The notes beneath the pieces are model-generated. The model had not been told where the DNA came from. It searched no databases and was given only the letters and a program-made list of their open reading frames with translations. 64,000 nucleotides of DNA from Stenotrophomonas africana (lineage in GTDB: Bacteria; Pseudomonadota; Gammaproteobacteria; Xanthomonadales; Xanthomonadaceae): contig NZ_JABEME010000002.1 in the NCBI RefSeq assembly GCF_013004645.1, forward strand, positions 310,001 through 374,000, given 5' to 3'. Both the position numbers and the translations under genes were made by a program. This document shows positions 1 through 9,299 of this stretch, piece after piece (position 1 is the stretch's first letter; each line of letters starts with the position of its first letter).

Positions 1-2339
1 GCGAGGGTGCCGTGCGCCTGTTCGTGGCGCGGCAGTGGATTCCCGGTGAACCGGCGGCTGAGCGTTACCACAAGGTCACGCCCAATGCCGAGAACGCCTT
101 CCTGCACCAGCAGACACTCAACGTCAGCGGCGGCCGCGACTACCAGGCGCTGTCCGCGCGCGGCATGGGCACGCTGGGCCTGTTCGATCGCGGCCATCTG
201 TCCGCCGACTGGTACTACACCCAGCAGCGCTACCGCAGCCGTGGCAGCGACGACGACTTCCAGTTCGACAACGTCTATTACCGTCATGACCTGGGCCAGG
301 CGCATTACCTGCAGGCCGGGCGCATGGACCGCCGCAACCTGTCCAGCCCGCAGGGCGGCACTTTCAGCTTCAGCATGCTGCCGCTGGACCGCTTCCAGGG
401 CGCGCGCGTGGGCACCACCCAGGCCTATGTGGATACCGATGCCGCCGTGCAGGCCACACCGCTGACCGTGCTGCTGGCGCGCGATGCCCGCGTCGATGTG
501 TTCGACGGCGAACGCCTGCTGCAGACGTTCTACCTGCAGGCGGGCATCAACCAGATCGATACCCGCAATTTTCCGTTCGGCAACTACCTGGTACGCATGC
601 GCATCTATGAGGACGGTGTGCTGGTGCGCACCGAGGAAGCGCCGTTCGACAAGGGCGGCGACTGGACCAACAGCCAGTGGCAGTGGTTCGTGCAGGGCGG
701 CCGCCGCAACGAGCGTCGCAGCGACCGCTTCGATGGTGAAAGCGTGGCAATGGCCGGCGTACGCGTGCCGTTGGGCCGCGATGCCGCCATGACCGCCGGC
801 GTCGCCAACCTCGGCGGCCACAGCTACGGCGAGCTGCGCCTGGACCTGCGCCGCGTGCTGGCCACCCAGGAAGTGCGCGCCTCGCTCAGCGGCATGCGTG
901 GCAGTGATGGCAGCAATGGCCAGCAGCACCAGCTGTCGTACCGGCGCAAGGCATCGTGGAATCTCTACCAACAGCGCATGCGTGGCAAGGCCTGCCAGTT
1001 CGAGGCCGATGCGCGCGACCAGCTGGGCTGCACCAACTCACTCAGCGGCTCGATGTCGCTGCCAGTGGCCGGTGGCAACGCCTACGTGGGCTACACCCGG
1101 CGCCAGACCTGGCGCACCGGCTGGCATCAGCCCGGGTTCGAGCAGGACCCGTTGTTCGGGCTCGATCCGCTGCTGCCGCCCGGCCCGCTGGAGCCGCGCC
1201 GTGAGCCGGTGCTCAGCCGCACCTGGCAGGCCAGCTTCAGCCGCAGCCATCGCTGGCAGGACTTCAGCGTGTCCACGCGCGTGGGCTTGTGGCAGCAACG
1301 CAGCACCGACAGCGTGCGCGGCAGCAACGAGCGCGATCGTGGCATCTACTTCAACCTCAGCCTGACCCGCCTGCAGCGCAACCATGACAGCAGTGGCCAG
1401 CGCCGCTACGCCGTGGATGTACGCCAGCCCCAGCATCACCGCCCGGCCATCGATTACAGCGTGGGCCAGAGCCTGCGCCAGGAGCGGGATACGCACTATC
1501 GCGAGCTGAACGCCGAACTGCGCGCCAACAACAACGATCGCTACAGCGCTTCGCTGAGTGGCCAGCTGCAGAACGGCATCGGCAACACCACCGCCAGCAT
1601 CGCGCACTATCAGCAGCGCGGGCGTGGCGAGACCGGCTACAGCGGCAGCCACAGCTCGGGCTTCGCACTGGGCCGCCGCGGTTTCTACTGGAGCGGTACC
1701 AACGGCGCCGAGGCCGGCCTGGCCGTGCACGTGGACGGCACGGACGACATCGACCTGCGTGGCGTGGCCGCCGAACTGCAGGTGGGCGGGCTGCGCCGAC
1801 AGCGCCTGCAGATCGGCGAGCGTCGGCTGCTGCCGTTGTCGTCGTACCAGTCGCATCGCGCCGAAGTGTAGGACGCCAGCACGCTGGACAGCATCGCCGC
1901 CATCCGCGTGACCGGCGTGGGTGGTGCACGGCCGATGTTCCTCCCCCCCGGCAAGCTGATGCGCATGCCGGTGCCGATTGAAGTGACCTACACCTTCATC
2001 GGCAGCGCCAAGGACCTTGCGGGGTCGCCGCTGGGCGGCGCCCGCATCCTCAACGCGCCGGTGCCCGGCACCAGCGCCAACGGCAGCTTCGTTGCCGATT
2101 TCGCGCGTCGCGAAACAACGCTGTACCTGCTGCAGGACGACCGCCTGCTGCACTGCCCTTTGCAGGTGCGCGAGCGCCGCCAGGTGGTGCTGCTGGTCGG
2201 CGCCGTGCACTGCGAGCCGCTGGCCGTGGCCCAGCTGCCGCCCGAGATCCGCCAGCAGGCCCGCGTGACCCGCCTGCTGCAGGAGCGCGCATTGATTGCC
2301 GCCACGCCCCAGACCGCTGCTGCAGGAGGTACGCCATGA
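1..2339 (+). pseudogene. CS1-type (alpha-fimbrial) outer membrane usher, 5'-partial and split by an in-frame amber codon
   Basis: The reading frame is open from the first base, so the N-terminus lies outside the window. The protein resembles TcfC/CooC-type ushers, outer membrane channels that receive chaperone-bound pilins and secrete the growing fimbria. Typical sections are LLQTFYLQAGINQIDTRNFP and FGNYLVRMRIYEDGVLVRTE, followed by a long beta-barrel-like stretch rich in Arg, Gly and Tyr. The frame is interrupted by TAG at 1869-1871 between AEV and DAST. It then continues in the same frame to the TGA at 2337-2339 with usher-like C-terminal sequence (FLPPGKLMRMPVPIEVTYTF). A single CAG-to-TAG change would explain this, with no frameshift. 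The last codons overlap the tip-subunit start (ATGA). It could be a dead gene, a two-chain product restarting near ATG 1935, or amber readthrough; the sequence does not decide. Confidence 0.75.
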
Positions 2340-3469
2340 GCCGGCGTTGGATGTGTGTGTTGATGCTGGTGTGTGCGCTGGTGCTGGTGATGCCACGGGC
2401 GTGGGCGCAGTGGCCGCCGGAGACGCATCCAGCGGATCAGAGCCGGGACATCGTCATGAGCTGGGATCGCTCGGCGGTGCCGGGTGATGTGGAGCTGTGG
2501 GCGCCGCGGACGGTGCTGGGGTTCAGTCATGACCTGGCGTTCAAGTACGGGCAGATCCACGTGGTTTGTGGGTCTGCTTCTGACAGTGAGTTTGGGAAGT
2601 GCCCGACGGAAAGTGAGCCGAGCATGTCAGGGGGGACAACAGAGATTGCGTTACGTCTCGTTGAGCTGAGGACTGGCCTGCAAACGGAGATTCGCGCGGT
2701 AGGAAGCCTGCAGCGAGTTATGTCGGGTCCTCGCTGCAGTTTCGATTACTGGGAAAGTCGGAAGCACATTCTGAATAGCGCATTCTGGTACCGATGTGCA
2801 TCGGACGAACCGATCGGCACAGGTGTTGCTCTGATTGTTCCGGAATCCGAGCTTTCGAGGCTCGTGGCAGGCCACTGGAAGGCCACAATGCGCCTGAACA
2901 TCAAGGCCGATCCGACCGCACTTCCGGTCGCCACGGCCACCTTCAACTTCGACTTCACCGTCACCGACTACGACGCGATCTCGATCTACTTCCCCGGCTT
3001 CGACGGCATCGCACCGCTGGTCAACATGGACCTGCGCTACGACCCCATCCGCAAGGTCGTCGGGGGCTACAAGGAAGTGGACATGTGCCTGTACGACGGC
3101 GTGGGCTCGCAGAGCGAGTTCCTCGGCGTCACCGTGCGCGACAGCGGGCCACGACCACCACCGGGTCGGGACTATGCGGTCTGGCACGGGGATGGCGGCA
3201 GTGACGACACCCAGCGTCTCGATTACCAGGTCAGCCTGAGCTACGGCGGCAATCGCCTGGCGATGAAGAACGACGAAGAACAGCTGCTACGCGGCATCGA
3301 CAGCGCAGAGCTGAGGCTGGTGATGCTGCCGGGCATCAGCCAGCCCGTGTACTGCGTTCCGACGCCGCTGACGCTGGAAACCCCGCCTACACCCATCGCC
3401 AGCAAGCGGCCCGGTCTCTACGACGGCGAGCTGACGGTAGAGCTGCGCGTGCCGACCGCCAAACCCTGA
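2336..3469 (+). CDS. CblD/CfaE-like fimbrial tip subunit (pilus initiator/adhesin)
   Basis: A 377-residue secreted protein with a signal peptide (residues 1-24, ending RAWA before Gln25). Its position directly after the usher and its length match CooD/CfaE/CblD minor tip subunits, which sit at the fibre tip, start assembly and often bind the host receptor. The C-terminal half reads as a pilin-type domain (VATATFNFDFTVTDYDAISI), and six Cys in the mature chain could form disulfides. The start overlaps the usher stop by four bases, which implies translational coupling. The stretch at about 2560-2850 has clearly lower GC than the flanks and falls in the N-terminal, putative receptor-binding half. 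That suggests diversification or recombination. The family call rests on context and general resemblance. Confidence 0.65.
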   Translation: MSRRWMCVLMLVCALVLVMPRAWAQWPPETHPADQSRDIVMSWDRSAVPGDVELWAPRTVLGFSHDLAFKYGQIHVVCGSASDSEFGKCPTESEPSMSGGTTEIALRLVELRTGLQTEIRAVGSLQRVMSGPRCSFDYWESRKHILNSAFWYRCASDEPIGTGVALIVPESELSRLVAGHWKATMRLNIKADPTALPVATATFNFDFTVTDYDAISIYFPGFDGIAPLVNMDLRYDPIRKVVGGYKEVDMCLYDGVGSQSEFLGVTVRDSGPRPPPGRDYAVWHGDGGSDDTQRLDYQVSLSYGGNRLAMKNDEEQLLRGIDSAELRLVMLPGISQPVYCVPTPLTLETPPTPIASKRPGLYDGELTVELRVPTAKP

Positions 3470-3487
3470 TCCCCACGGAGCCTCATC

Positions 3488-4198
3488 ATGAAGAAGCTGC
3501 TGTTCTGTCTGCTGCCGTTGAGCGCGCTGCTGGCGCCGCCGGCGAATGCCAACCTCTCCATCCATCCGATGCGTGCGGCCGTCGATAGCAAACGCGGTAC
3601 GCAGATCCGCGTGTACTCGCACTCCACCCAGCCGCAGTACGTGCAGGCACGCCTGCTGCGCATCTCGAATCCCGCGCAGGTTGGCGAAGAAGAGGTGGAA
3701 ATGGAGGCGGCCGATGCCGCGGTCGCCATCACGCCTGGAAAGTTCGCACTCAGTGGTGGTGGCAATCGCCTGATCCGGGTCATTCCGCTGCGTACTGTCG
3801 AGAAGGAAGCGGCGTACCGAGTCTATTTCGAGGGAGTAAGGGGCCCGGATGGAACCCTTCTCGAAGATGAGGAACAGGCTGCCCAAGCCAACGTCGGCGT
3901 CAGCCTGGTCTGGGGTGCGTTGGTGAACGTGTTGCCCGCCAACGGAAGCGTGGATCTGCAACTGCAGGGAGACACCCTGCGTAACACCGGAACACTGCGC
4001 GTCGGCATCACTGGCGCGGCTGTCTGCACGGCCGAAGGTGTCTGCACCCCGCAGGACCTGTCGCGCAGCCTCTATCCCGATGCCGATCTGACCCTGCCTT
4101 TCCAGATTGCGCCCGGCGACTCACTGCAGCTTCGCTATCGATTGAGCCGCGATGGCCATCGAGAACACACACAGACCCTGGAAAGCAGCGTCAGCTGA
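3488..4198 (+). CDS. Fimbrial periplasmic chaperone (CooB/TcfB type)
   Basis: A 236-residue protein with a signal peptide (cleavage likely after Ala21, ANA-NLS). The N-terminal part has the immunoglobulin-like pattern of pilus chaperones (NLSIHPMRAAVDSKRGTQIR, then NRLIRVIPLRTVEKEAAYRV). Such chaperones cap pilin subunits in the periplasm and hand them to the usher. A ribosome site (CACGGAG) lies just before the start, 18 bases after the tip-subunit gene, so it is probably the last gene of the fimbrial operon. In classical CS1 operons the chaperone comes first, before the major pilin. A chaperone after the tip gene may be a second one specialised for the tip or minor subunits; the first would lie upstream of the window. 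Confidence 0.7.
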   Translation: MKKLLFCLLPLSALLAPPANANLSIHPMRAAVDSKRGTQIRVYSHSTQPQYVQARLLRISNPAQVGEEEVEMEAADAAVAITPGKFALSGGGNRLIRVIPLRTVEKEAAYRVYFEGVRGPDGTLLEDEEQAAQANVGVSLVWGALVNVLPANGSVDLQLQGDTLRNTGTLRVGITGAAVCTAEGVCTPQDLSRSLYPDADLTLPFQIAPGDSLQLRYRLSRDGHREHTQTLESSVS

Positions 4199-4264
4199 GA
4201 AGTTCATCTCCCGCTCCTTGCGCGGCAAGGGGCATTTCATTATCTACCTTGTTAAGGACGAATC

Positions 4265-7200
4265 ATGAATCACGTCTATCGACGTATCTGGAGTACCGCA
4301 AAGCACTGCTGGGTCGTGGGAAGCGAGCTTGCTACGCCACGCGCTAAGCGATCTTCAGGAGCCGCCCGAAGGCTGGCCGTAAGCGCGGCCTGTGGTCTGC
4401 TCGCTGTGACTGGCGTGAACACAGCCCGAGCAGACATCTTCTACTCGCCTTGCAATAAGGACGTGTTCGGATTTTACCAATGCACGCCGTTCATTGGGCA
4501 TGACACCAAGTACGTGGGCGCAAGCTCTGGGTCTGGGAGTGAGCGCTTTCTCGCAATGGGAAATGGCGCGTCGGTAACAGGAAAGGAATCGATCGTTTTT
4601 GGGCATCAGTCCGTTGCTTCGGGTGACCGTAACGCTGTCTTCGGATACAGCGCAAGAGCGACGCGAGGGTACGCTGCCGCATTCGGCGCTTATTCGAAGG
4701 CGTACGGCGTTGGCGCGGTTGCTGTTGGCAACGACTCCCACTCGTCTGCCGATAATGCGATTGCGGTTGGTAGTGGGTCATATGCTTCCGCAGCAAACTC
4801 AGTAGCCCTGGGCGCCAACTCTGTTGCTTCGGAACAGAACGCAGTTTCTGTTGGAAATAGCTCAGTGAAGCGACGAGTGGTGAATGTGGCGGATGCGCGA
4901 CTTAACAGCACAAGTTCGGACGCGGTAACGGGCAAACAGCTGAATGCAACCAACAGCAATGTCACAGCTGCGCGCTCCATTGCTGACAACGCGCTGGCAA
5001 AGGCCAATGTGTTCTCGGGCCTGCTGAGTCAGACCTCTGCATCAGGTAACGTCCGCCTCGGTGCAAGTAACAGCGGCACCGTGCTGGATATTCGAAACAG
5101 CGCCAGCGCCAATCGAAGGATCACGGGCGTGGCGGATGCCACGCTGAGCACGACAAGCACGGACGCTGTGTCAGGCAAGCAGCTGAACTCCACCAACAGC
5201 AATGTAGCGGCCGCGCGCTCCGTCGCCGACTCCGCGAAGACCAATGCTGACAGCGCACTGGCAAAGGCCAACACGCTTTCGGGCCTCCTGAGCGAGACCT
5301 CTGCTTCGGGGAACGTTCGGCTGGGCGCATCCAACAGTGGCACTATCCTGGACGTGCGGAACAGTGCCAGTGCCAACCGCAGGATCACGGGTGTTGCGGA
5401 CGCGACGTTGTCCTCGACGAGTACCGATGCGGTGACTGGCCGGCAGCTCAACACCACCAACAGCAACGTCAGCACCGCGATGAGCGATGCCAGTTCCGCC
5501 AAGACCGCAGCGAACACCGCGCTGACCCAGGTGGGGACGCTCAACGGGCTGCTGAATCAGGTCAGTGCCAGCGGCAATGTTCGCGTGGGTGAGAAGAACA
5601 GTGGCACCGTACTGGATCTGCGCAATAGCGCGAATGCGAACCGGAAGCTGACCGGCGTGGCCGATGGCGTGGTCAGCGCCAGCAGCTACGAGGCCGTCAA
5701 CGGCAGGCAGCTCAGTGCCACCAATGACAAGGTGACCACGGTGGAGGGCGTGGCCAGGTCTGCGGGCGAAGACGCTGCCGTGGCGAAAACTGATGCAGCC
5801 AAGGCGTTGACCGAGACGGCGGCGCTGGGCGGGCTGGTGGCGCAGGTTTCTGCAACTGGCAATGTGCGCCTGGGCGGGAAGAACAGCGGTACGACGTTGG
5901 ACGTGCGCAACAGCGCCAATGCCAATCGGAAGATCAGTGGTGTAGCGGATGGGATATTGAGCGCCAGCAGTGCCGAAGCAGTGTCTGGGAAGCAGCTGTA
6001 TTCAACCAATTCGCGCGTCTCAGAACTTGAGGGCGTCGCGCAGTTCGTAAGTATCGGGTCAGCGCCCTTCAGTGAGCGCGCAGAAGCGGGTGCGGCAGGC
6101 GTTGCGGTGGGAAATTCAGCAAAGACGGGACTGGAGGGAGGCACTGCGGTAGGGACATTTGCGGAGGCCATGGGAAAGAACTCGACCGCAATTGGTAGAG
6201 CGGCGACTGTCTCTGTGGATTCCGAGAATGGATTCGCGATGGGGGTCGGGGCACAGGTCGGTGGAGACGCGGGCGGTGCGAACGAGGGTGTCGCGATTGG
6301 TGCTGGCGCAAGAGTTGGAAGCGGGGCTCACGGCTCGCTGGCACTTGGAGCTAGCTCTCTAGTAGATGAAGAAGGAGTTGCGTCATTTGGCGGCGTTGGC
6401 ATCCAGCGCCGTCTCGTAAACGTCGCACGCGGCACCGCCGACCATAACGCCACGACTGTCTCTCAGCTTAAGGATTCCCTCGGAGCCCTCGGCGGCGGTG
6501 CAGGCATGGATGCCAGCGGCAACATCATCGCGCCGACCTACGCGGTGCAGGGTGGAACGCAGAGCACCGTCGAGGATGCACTGATGGCACTCGATGGCGC
6601 TGTCATCACCGCAGGCCGTCGCGCGGACAAGGTGGAAGGTCAGCTGAGCTCGATCTTCCAGGATTCACCTTCCGCCCGTGCCGATGGCATGAACCAGATC
6701 GCGCTGAATGGCGTGAATGGCATGGTGCTGACCAACCTGGCTGACGGCCGAGTGGAGCCAGGAAGCCGTGATGCCGTAACCGGAAGCCAGTTGCACGCCG
6801 CAGAGCAGAAGATCTCGCAGAATCGGAATGATCTGGAGGCGATGCGCAAGGAGCGGGAGATGGGCGCGCAGGCAATGCGTGGATTGGATGCGAGCGGTCC
6901 AATCGACTTTGGCGGTGCGCGTTTGACTGGCGTGGCCGACGGTTCAGTCTCTGCGGATAGCCACGACGTAGTTACCGGTCGCCAGTTGTTTGTCGTCAGT
7001 GATCGGGTATCTAAGATTGAGCATCAGAGTCGCTTCCTCAAAATTGATACGGATCAGCTGAGCGAGGATGCGTTCGCAGGATTCTTGGGTGTCGCAATTG
7101 GTGACTCGGCTCGTACGCAGGGCGAGGGGGGGACGGCACTGGGGGCCTATGCGAGAGCGCTTGGTGTTAACTCTGTCGCTCTTGGTCGTGGCTCGGGCGT

Positions 7201-8329
7201 TTCTGCTGACGCTCCTTACGGTTTTGCGGTCGGCACTGGATCTCAAGTGCACTCCGCACGAGGTATTGCGATTGGCAGTGGCTCGGTAGTTGACTCATAT
7301 GCAGCAGGATCTCTGGCTTTGGGCGCCAACTCTGCGGCTACAGAAGTTGGAGTTGCCTCCTTCGGCAACGCGACCGCGCGGCGCCGCCTCGTAAACATCG
7401 CCAACGGCACCGCCAACCACAACGCCGCCACCGTAGGCCAACTGCGCGGAGCACTATCCGCTCTCGGCGGTGAAGTCGATGCCAACGGCAATATCGTCGG
7501 CCCCAGCTTCAACGTTCAGGGCCAGTCCCAATCCACCCTCAATGGTGCATTGGAAGCGCTCGACGGCGCAGTCGTCAGCACCACCTCGCGGGTAACCCAA
7601 GTTGAATCCCAGCTCCGCTCCGTGTTCCAGGAAACCCCCTCGGTCCGCGCAGACGGCACCCACCAGCTCACCCTGGCCGGTGCCAACGGCATGGTCATCT
7701 CCAACGTGGCCAACGGCCTGATCGCGGCCGGCAGCCGCGATGCGGTCAACGGCGGCCAGTTGCATTCGATGCAGCAGCAGCTCAACGGCCGCATGGATGG
7801 TCTGGAGAAGCGCATCGATGATCAGCCGCAGGCCCGCGCCATGGCGACAGCGTCCACGCCTTCGCCATCCACCGAAGAGATCGCGCCGATGCCGGAAACC
7901 AGCGGTTCGCCGCAGATCGCCTCTACCGGTGAAGGTGACAAGCCGACGCCGCAGCCGAAGTCGAAGCAGGACGACACGCCCAAGCCGCAGGTCGACACCG
8001 CGGACCTGGAAAAGATGCTGGCCCGTGCCAACGAGTACACCGATGGTGCGATCAGCAACTTCGAGCGTCGCCTGGACAAGATGGACAAGCGCTTCAACCG
8101 CATGGCGGCGATGAGCAGCGCGCAGAGCGCGATGGCGATGAACACCGCCGGTTTGGCCACCTACAACCGCCTCGGTGCGGGCGTGGGCTACAGCGAGGGT
8201 GAGTCGGCGATGGCGGTGGGCTACCAGCGCGTGCTCAACGAGAAGGGTTCGGCCACCTTCAGCCTCAATGGCGCGTTCACCAACAGCGGTGAGCGCAGCA
8301 TGGGCGTCGGCGTGGGCATCGGCTGGTAA
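4265..8329 (+). CDS. Trimeric autotransporter adhesin (YadA/Hia family)
   Basis: A 1354-residue type Vc adhesin. Residues 1-56 are an extended signal peptide (MNHVYRRIWSTAKHCWVV..., cleavage after ARA). YadA-like head repeats with the AVG/AIG-x-S/A pattern follow at about 90-200 (AVGNDSHSSADNAIAVG). Residues about 205-580 hold four stalk repeats of about 90-95 residues, each with a motif like SASGNVRLGASNSGT and then RITGVADATLS and GKQLN. Two long homologous blocks (about 592-850 and 919-1170) each repeat head, neck (RRLVNVARGTADHNA) and stalk. A Pro/Thr/Gln-rich linker lies at about 1195-1250. The end is a coiled coil plus a four-strand membrane anchor (about 1264-1354) finishing in GVGIGW. 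The protein should trimerise in the outer membrane and mediate adhesion or biofilm formation. Parts of the head have lower GC than the surroundings. Confidence 0.93.
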   Translation: MNHVYRRIWSTAKHCWVVGSELATPRAKRSSGAARRLAVSAACGLLAVTGVNTARADIFYSPCNKDVFGFYQCTPFIGHDTKYVGASSGSGSERFLAMGNGASVTGKESIVFGHQSVASGDRNAVFGYSARATRGYAAAFGAYSKAYGVGAVAVGNDSHSSADNAIAVGSGSYASAANSVALGANSVASEQNAVSVGNSSVKRRVVNVADARLNSTSSDAVTGKQLNATNSNVTAARSIADNALAKANVFSGLLSQTSASGNVRLGASNSGTVLDIRNSASANRRITGVADATLSTTSTDAVSGKQLNSTNSNVAAARSVADSAKTNADSALAKANTLSGLLSETSASGNVRLGASNSGTILDVRNSASANRRITGVADATLSSTSTDAVTGRQLNTTNSNVSTAMSDASSAKTAANTALTQVGTLNGLLNQVSASGNVRVGEKNSGTVLDLRNSANANRKLTGVADGVVSASSYEAVNGRQLSATNDKVTTVEGVARSAGEDAAVAKTDAAKALTETAALGGLVAQVSATGNVRLGGKNSGTTLDVRNSANANRKISGVADGILSASSAEAVSGKQLYSTNSRVSELEGVAQFVSIGSAPFSERAEAGAAGVAVGNSAKTGLEGGTAVGTFAEAMGKNSTAIGRAATVSVDSENGFAMGVGAQVGGDAGGANEGVAIGAGARVGSGAHGSLALGASSLVDEEGVASFGGVGIQRRLVNVARGTADHNATTVSQLKDSLGALGGGAGMDASGNIIAPTYAVQGGTQSTVEDALMALDGAVITAGRRADKVEGQLSSIFQDSPSARADGMNQIALNGVNGMVLTNLADGRVEPGSRDAVTGSQLHAAEQKISQNRNDLEAMRKEREMGAQAMRGLDASGPIDFGGARLTGVADGSVSADSHDVVTGRQLFVVSDRVSKIEHQSRFLKIDTDQLSEDAFAGFLGVAIGDSARTQGEGGTALGAYARALGVNSVALGRGSGVSADAPYGFAVGTGSQVHSARGIAIGSGSVVDSYAAGSLALGANSAATEVGVASFGNATARRRLVNIANGTANHNAATVGQLRGALSALGGEVDANGNIVGPSFNVQGQSQSTLNGALEALDGAVVSTTSRVTQVESQLRSVFQETPSVRADGTHQLTLAGANGMVISNVANGLIAAGSRDAVNGGQLHSMQQQLNGRMDGLEKRIDDQPQARAMATASTPSPSTEEIAPMPETSGSPQIASTGEGDKPTPQPKSKQDDTPKPQVDTADLEKMLARANEYTDGAISNFERRLDKMDKRFNRMAAMSSAQSAMAMNTAGLATYNRLGAGVGYSEGESAMAVGYQRVLNEKGSATFSLNGAFTNSGERSMGVGVGIGW

Positions 8330-8362
8330 GCCATGCAACCCCGGCGTGGTGCGCGTAATAAA

Positions 8363-8379
8363 CCCCGCCGCGCCGGGGT
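8363..8379 (+). terminator. GC hairpin after the trimeric autotransporter
   Basis: CCCC-GCCGCGCC-GGGG type hairpin 34 bases after the adhesin stop. No T-run follows, so it may only be an attenuator or weak terminator before the next gene. Confidence 0.3.
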
Positions 8380-8398
8380 CCTTGCCGAGGAGATGGCA

Positions 8399-9148
8399 AT
8401 GTATCGATGGGTGAGTCGATTCGCCAGCTACCGCACGTTCTACGTTTGGCGGGCTCAGTTTTACTACTACACCCGGCATCTGGACGTCTGGATGCTGGCC
8501 AGTGTGCTGTGCTTCCTGGGGGTAGTGGCGCTGCTCTGGTACTACTGGCGGTTCACCAGTGTGCCGCCTCCGCGCATGCATCCGCAGGTAGCGGCGCTAC
8601 GGGTGGAGGGCATCACCAACGAGGCGATCAACCGCATTACTCTGGTGCGTCACGGTGGCAGCACGCCGGGCCAGCCATTCACCACGGCAGAGGATATCCG
8701 CGCCAGTACGCGCAGAACGATGCAGGTGCGGCAGGTGCTGGATGGCGAGGTGGCATGGCGGCTGAAGGCCAACCTGCTGGCGGATATCGCCGATTACATC
8801 GAGGCGACCGCGGGCTGCGTGCCGTATCAATGCACACGGGTGCAGACGCATATCAGCCAGCTGCGTGAGGCCGCGACGGAGAACGCGGGCATCAACAGGG
8901 CCTTGCAGCCCATTCTGGATGGCCCGCGTGATCTGGTGCCTGGTCTCACCAGCGTCGATCGCCAGCGGGTGAAGAGCGGCTGGTCGGATTCGTTCAGTGA
9001 CATCTTTCACCAGGTATGGCTGTTGAACGATCTGCAGACCATGCACGCGCGGATGATGGCGGAGTACCCCAAGCGTGCACCTGCACCGTGGTTGCCGGAG
9101 TGGTTGATTGGCCCGGAGCCGACAACCGGTAAGGGCATGCCGCTGTAG
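8399..9148 (+). CDS. Single-pass membrane protein of unknown function
   Basis: Not recognised. I chose ATG 8399 because GAGG at 8387-8390 is about 8 bases upstream; an ATG at 8393 is too close to it, and a longer frame from 8333 has no good ribosome site. The 249-residue product has an aromatic, basic N-terminus (MYRWVSRFASYRTFYVWRAQ), one hydrophobic span (about residues 30-50, VWMLASVLCFLGVVALLWYY) and a roughly 195-residue soluble part. That part holds a CVPYQC pair (possible disulfide or metal ligand) and ends in a Pro-rich tail. It follows the trimeric autotransporter on the same strand. Some such adhesins have dedicated helper proteins (SadB, TpgA), so an accessory role is conceivable, but I see no homology to them. 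Confidence 0.6.
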   Translation: MYRWVSRFASYRTFYVWRAQFYYYTRHLDVWMLASVLCFLGVVALLWYYWRFTSVPPPRMHPQVAALRVEGITNEAINRITLVRHGGSTPGQPFTTAEDIRASTRRTMQVRQVLDGEVAWRLKANLLADIADYIEATAGCVPYQCTRVQTHISQLREAATENAGINRALQPILDGPRDLVPGLTSVDRQRVKSGWSDSFSDIFHQVWLLNDLQTMHARMMAEYPKRAPAPWLPEWLIGPEPTTGKGMPL

Positions 9149-9191
9149 AGCATTGGCCATGCTGGGTGGCGCCCGCGGGTGCCACGCATTT

Positions 9192-9215
9192 GTAGAGTCG
9201 AGCTTGCTCGACTGC
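9192..9215 (+). repeat. SMAG/REP-like hairpin (GTAG head)
   Basis: GTAG followed by the palindrome AGTCGAGCTTGCTCGACT, matching the GTAG-headed REP layout of Stenotrophomonas. It sits between the membrane-protein gene and the oppositely oriented hypothetical gene. Confidence 0.7.
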
Positions 9216-9248
9216 TCTCCGGTCAGCCATCGAAATGCCTGAAGCACC

Positions 9249-9269
9249 GTGCGGACCAACGGTCCGCAC
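9249..9269. repeat. Short perfect hairpin between convergent genes
   Basis: GTGCGGACC-AAC-GGTCCGCAC, a 9-bp stem with a 3-base loop. It sits between two convergently transcribed genes and may act as a transcription barrier or belong to the REP family. Confidence 0.5.
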
Positions 9270-9299
9270 CCACCCAAGGCAGGCACCGCTGCGCTACCG

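Noticed and set aside
1038-2396. A 452-codon minus-strand frame across the usher gene
   Set aside because: Antisense to the usher; Ala/Gln/His-rich product with no recognisable fold and no ribosome site.
5030-6000. Regular repeats that could suggest a CRISPR-like array
   Set aside because: They are about 280-base coding repeats in frame within the trimeric autotransporter stalk, not short repeats with unique spacers.
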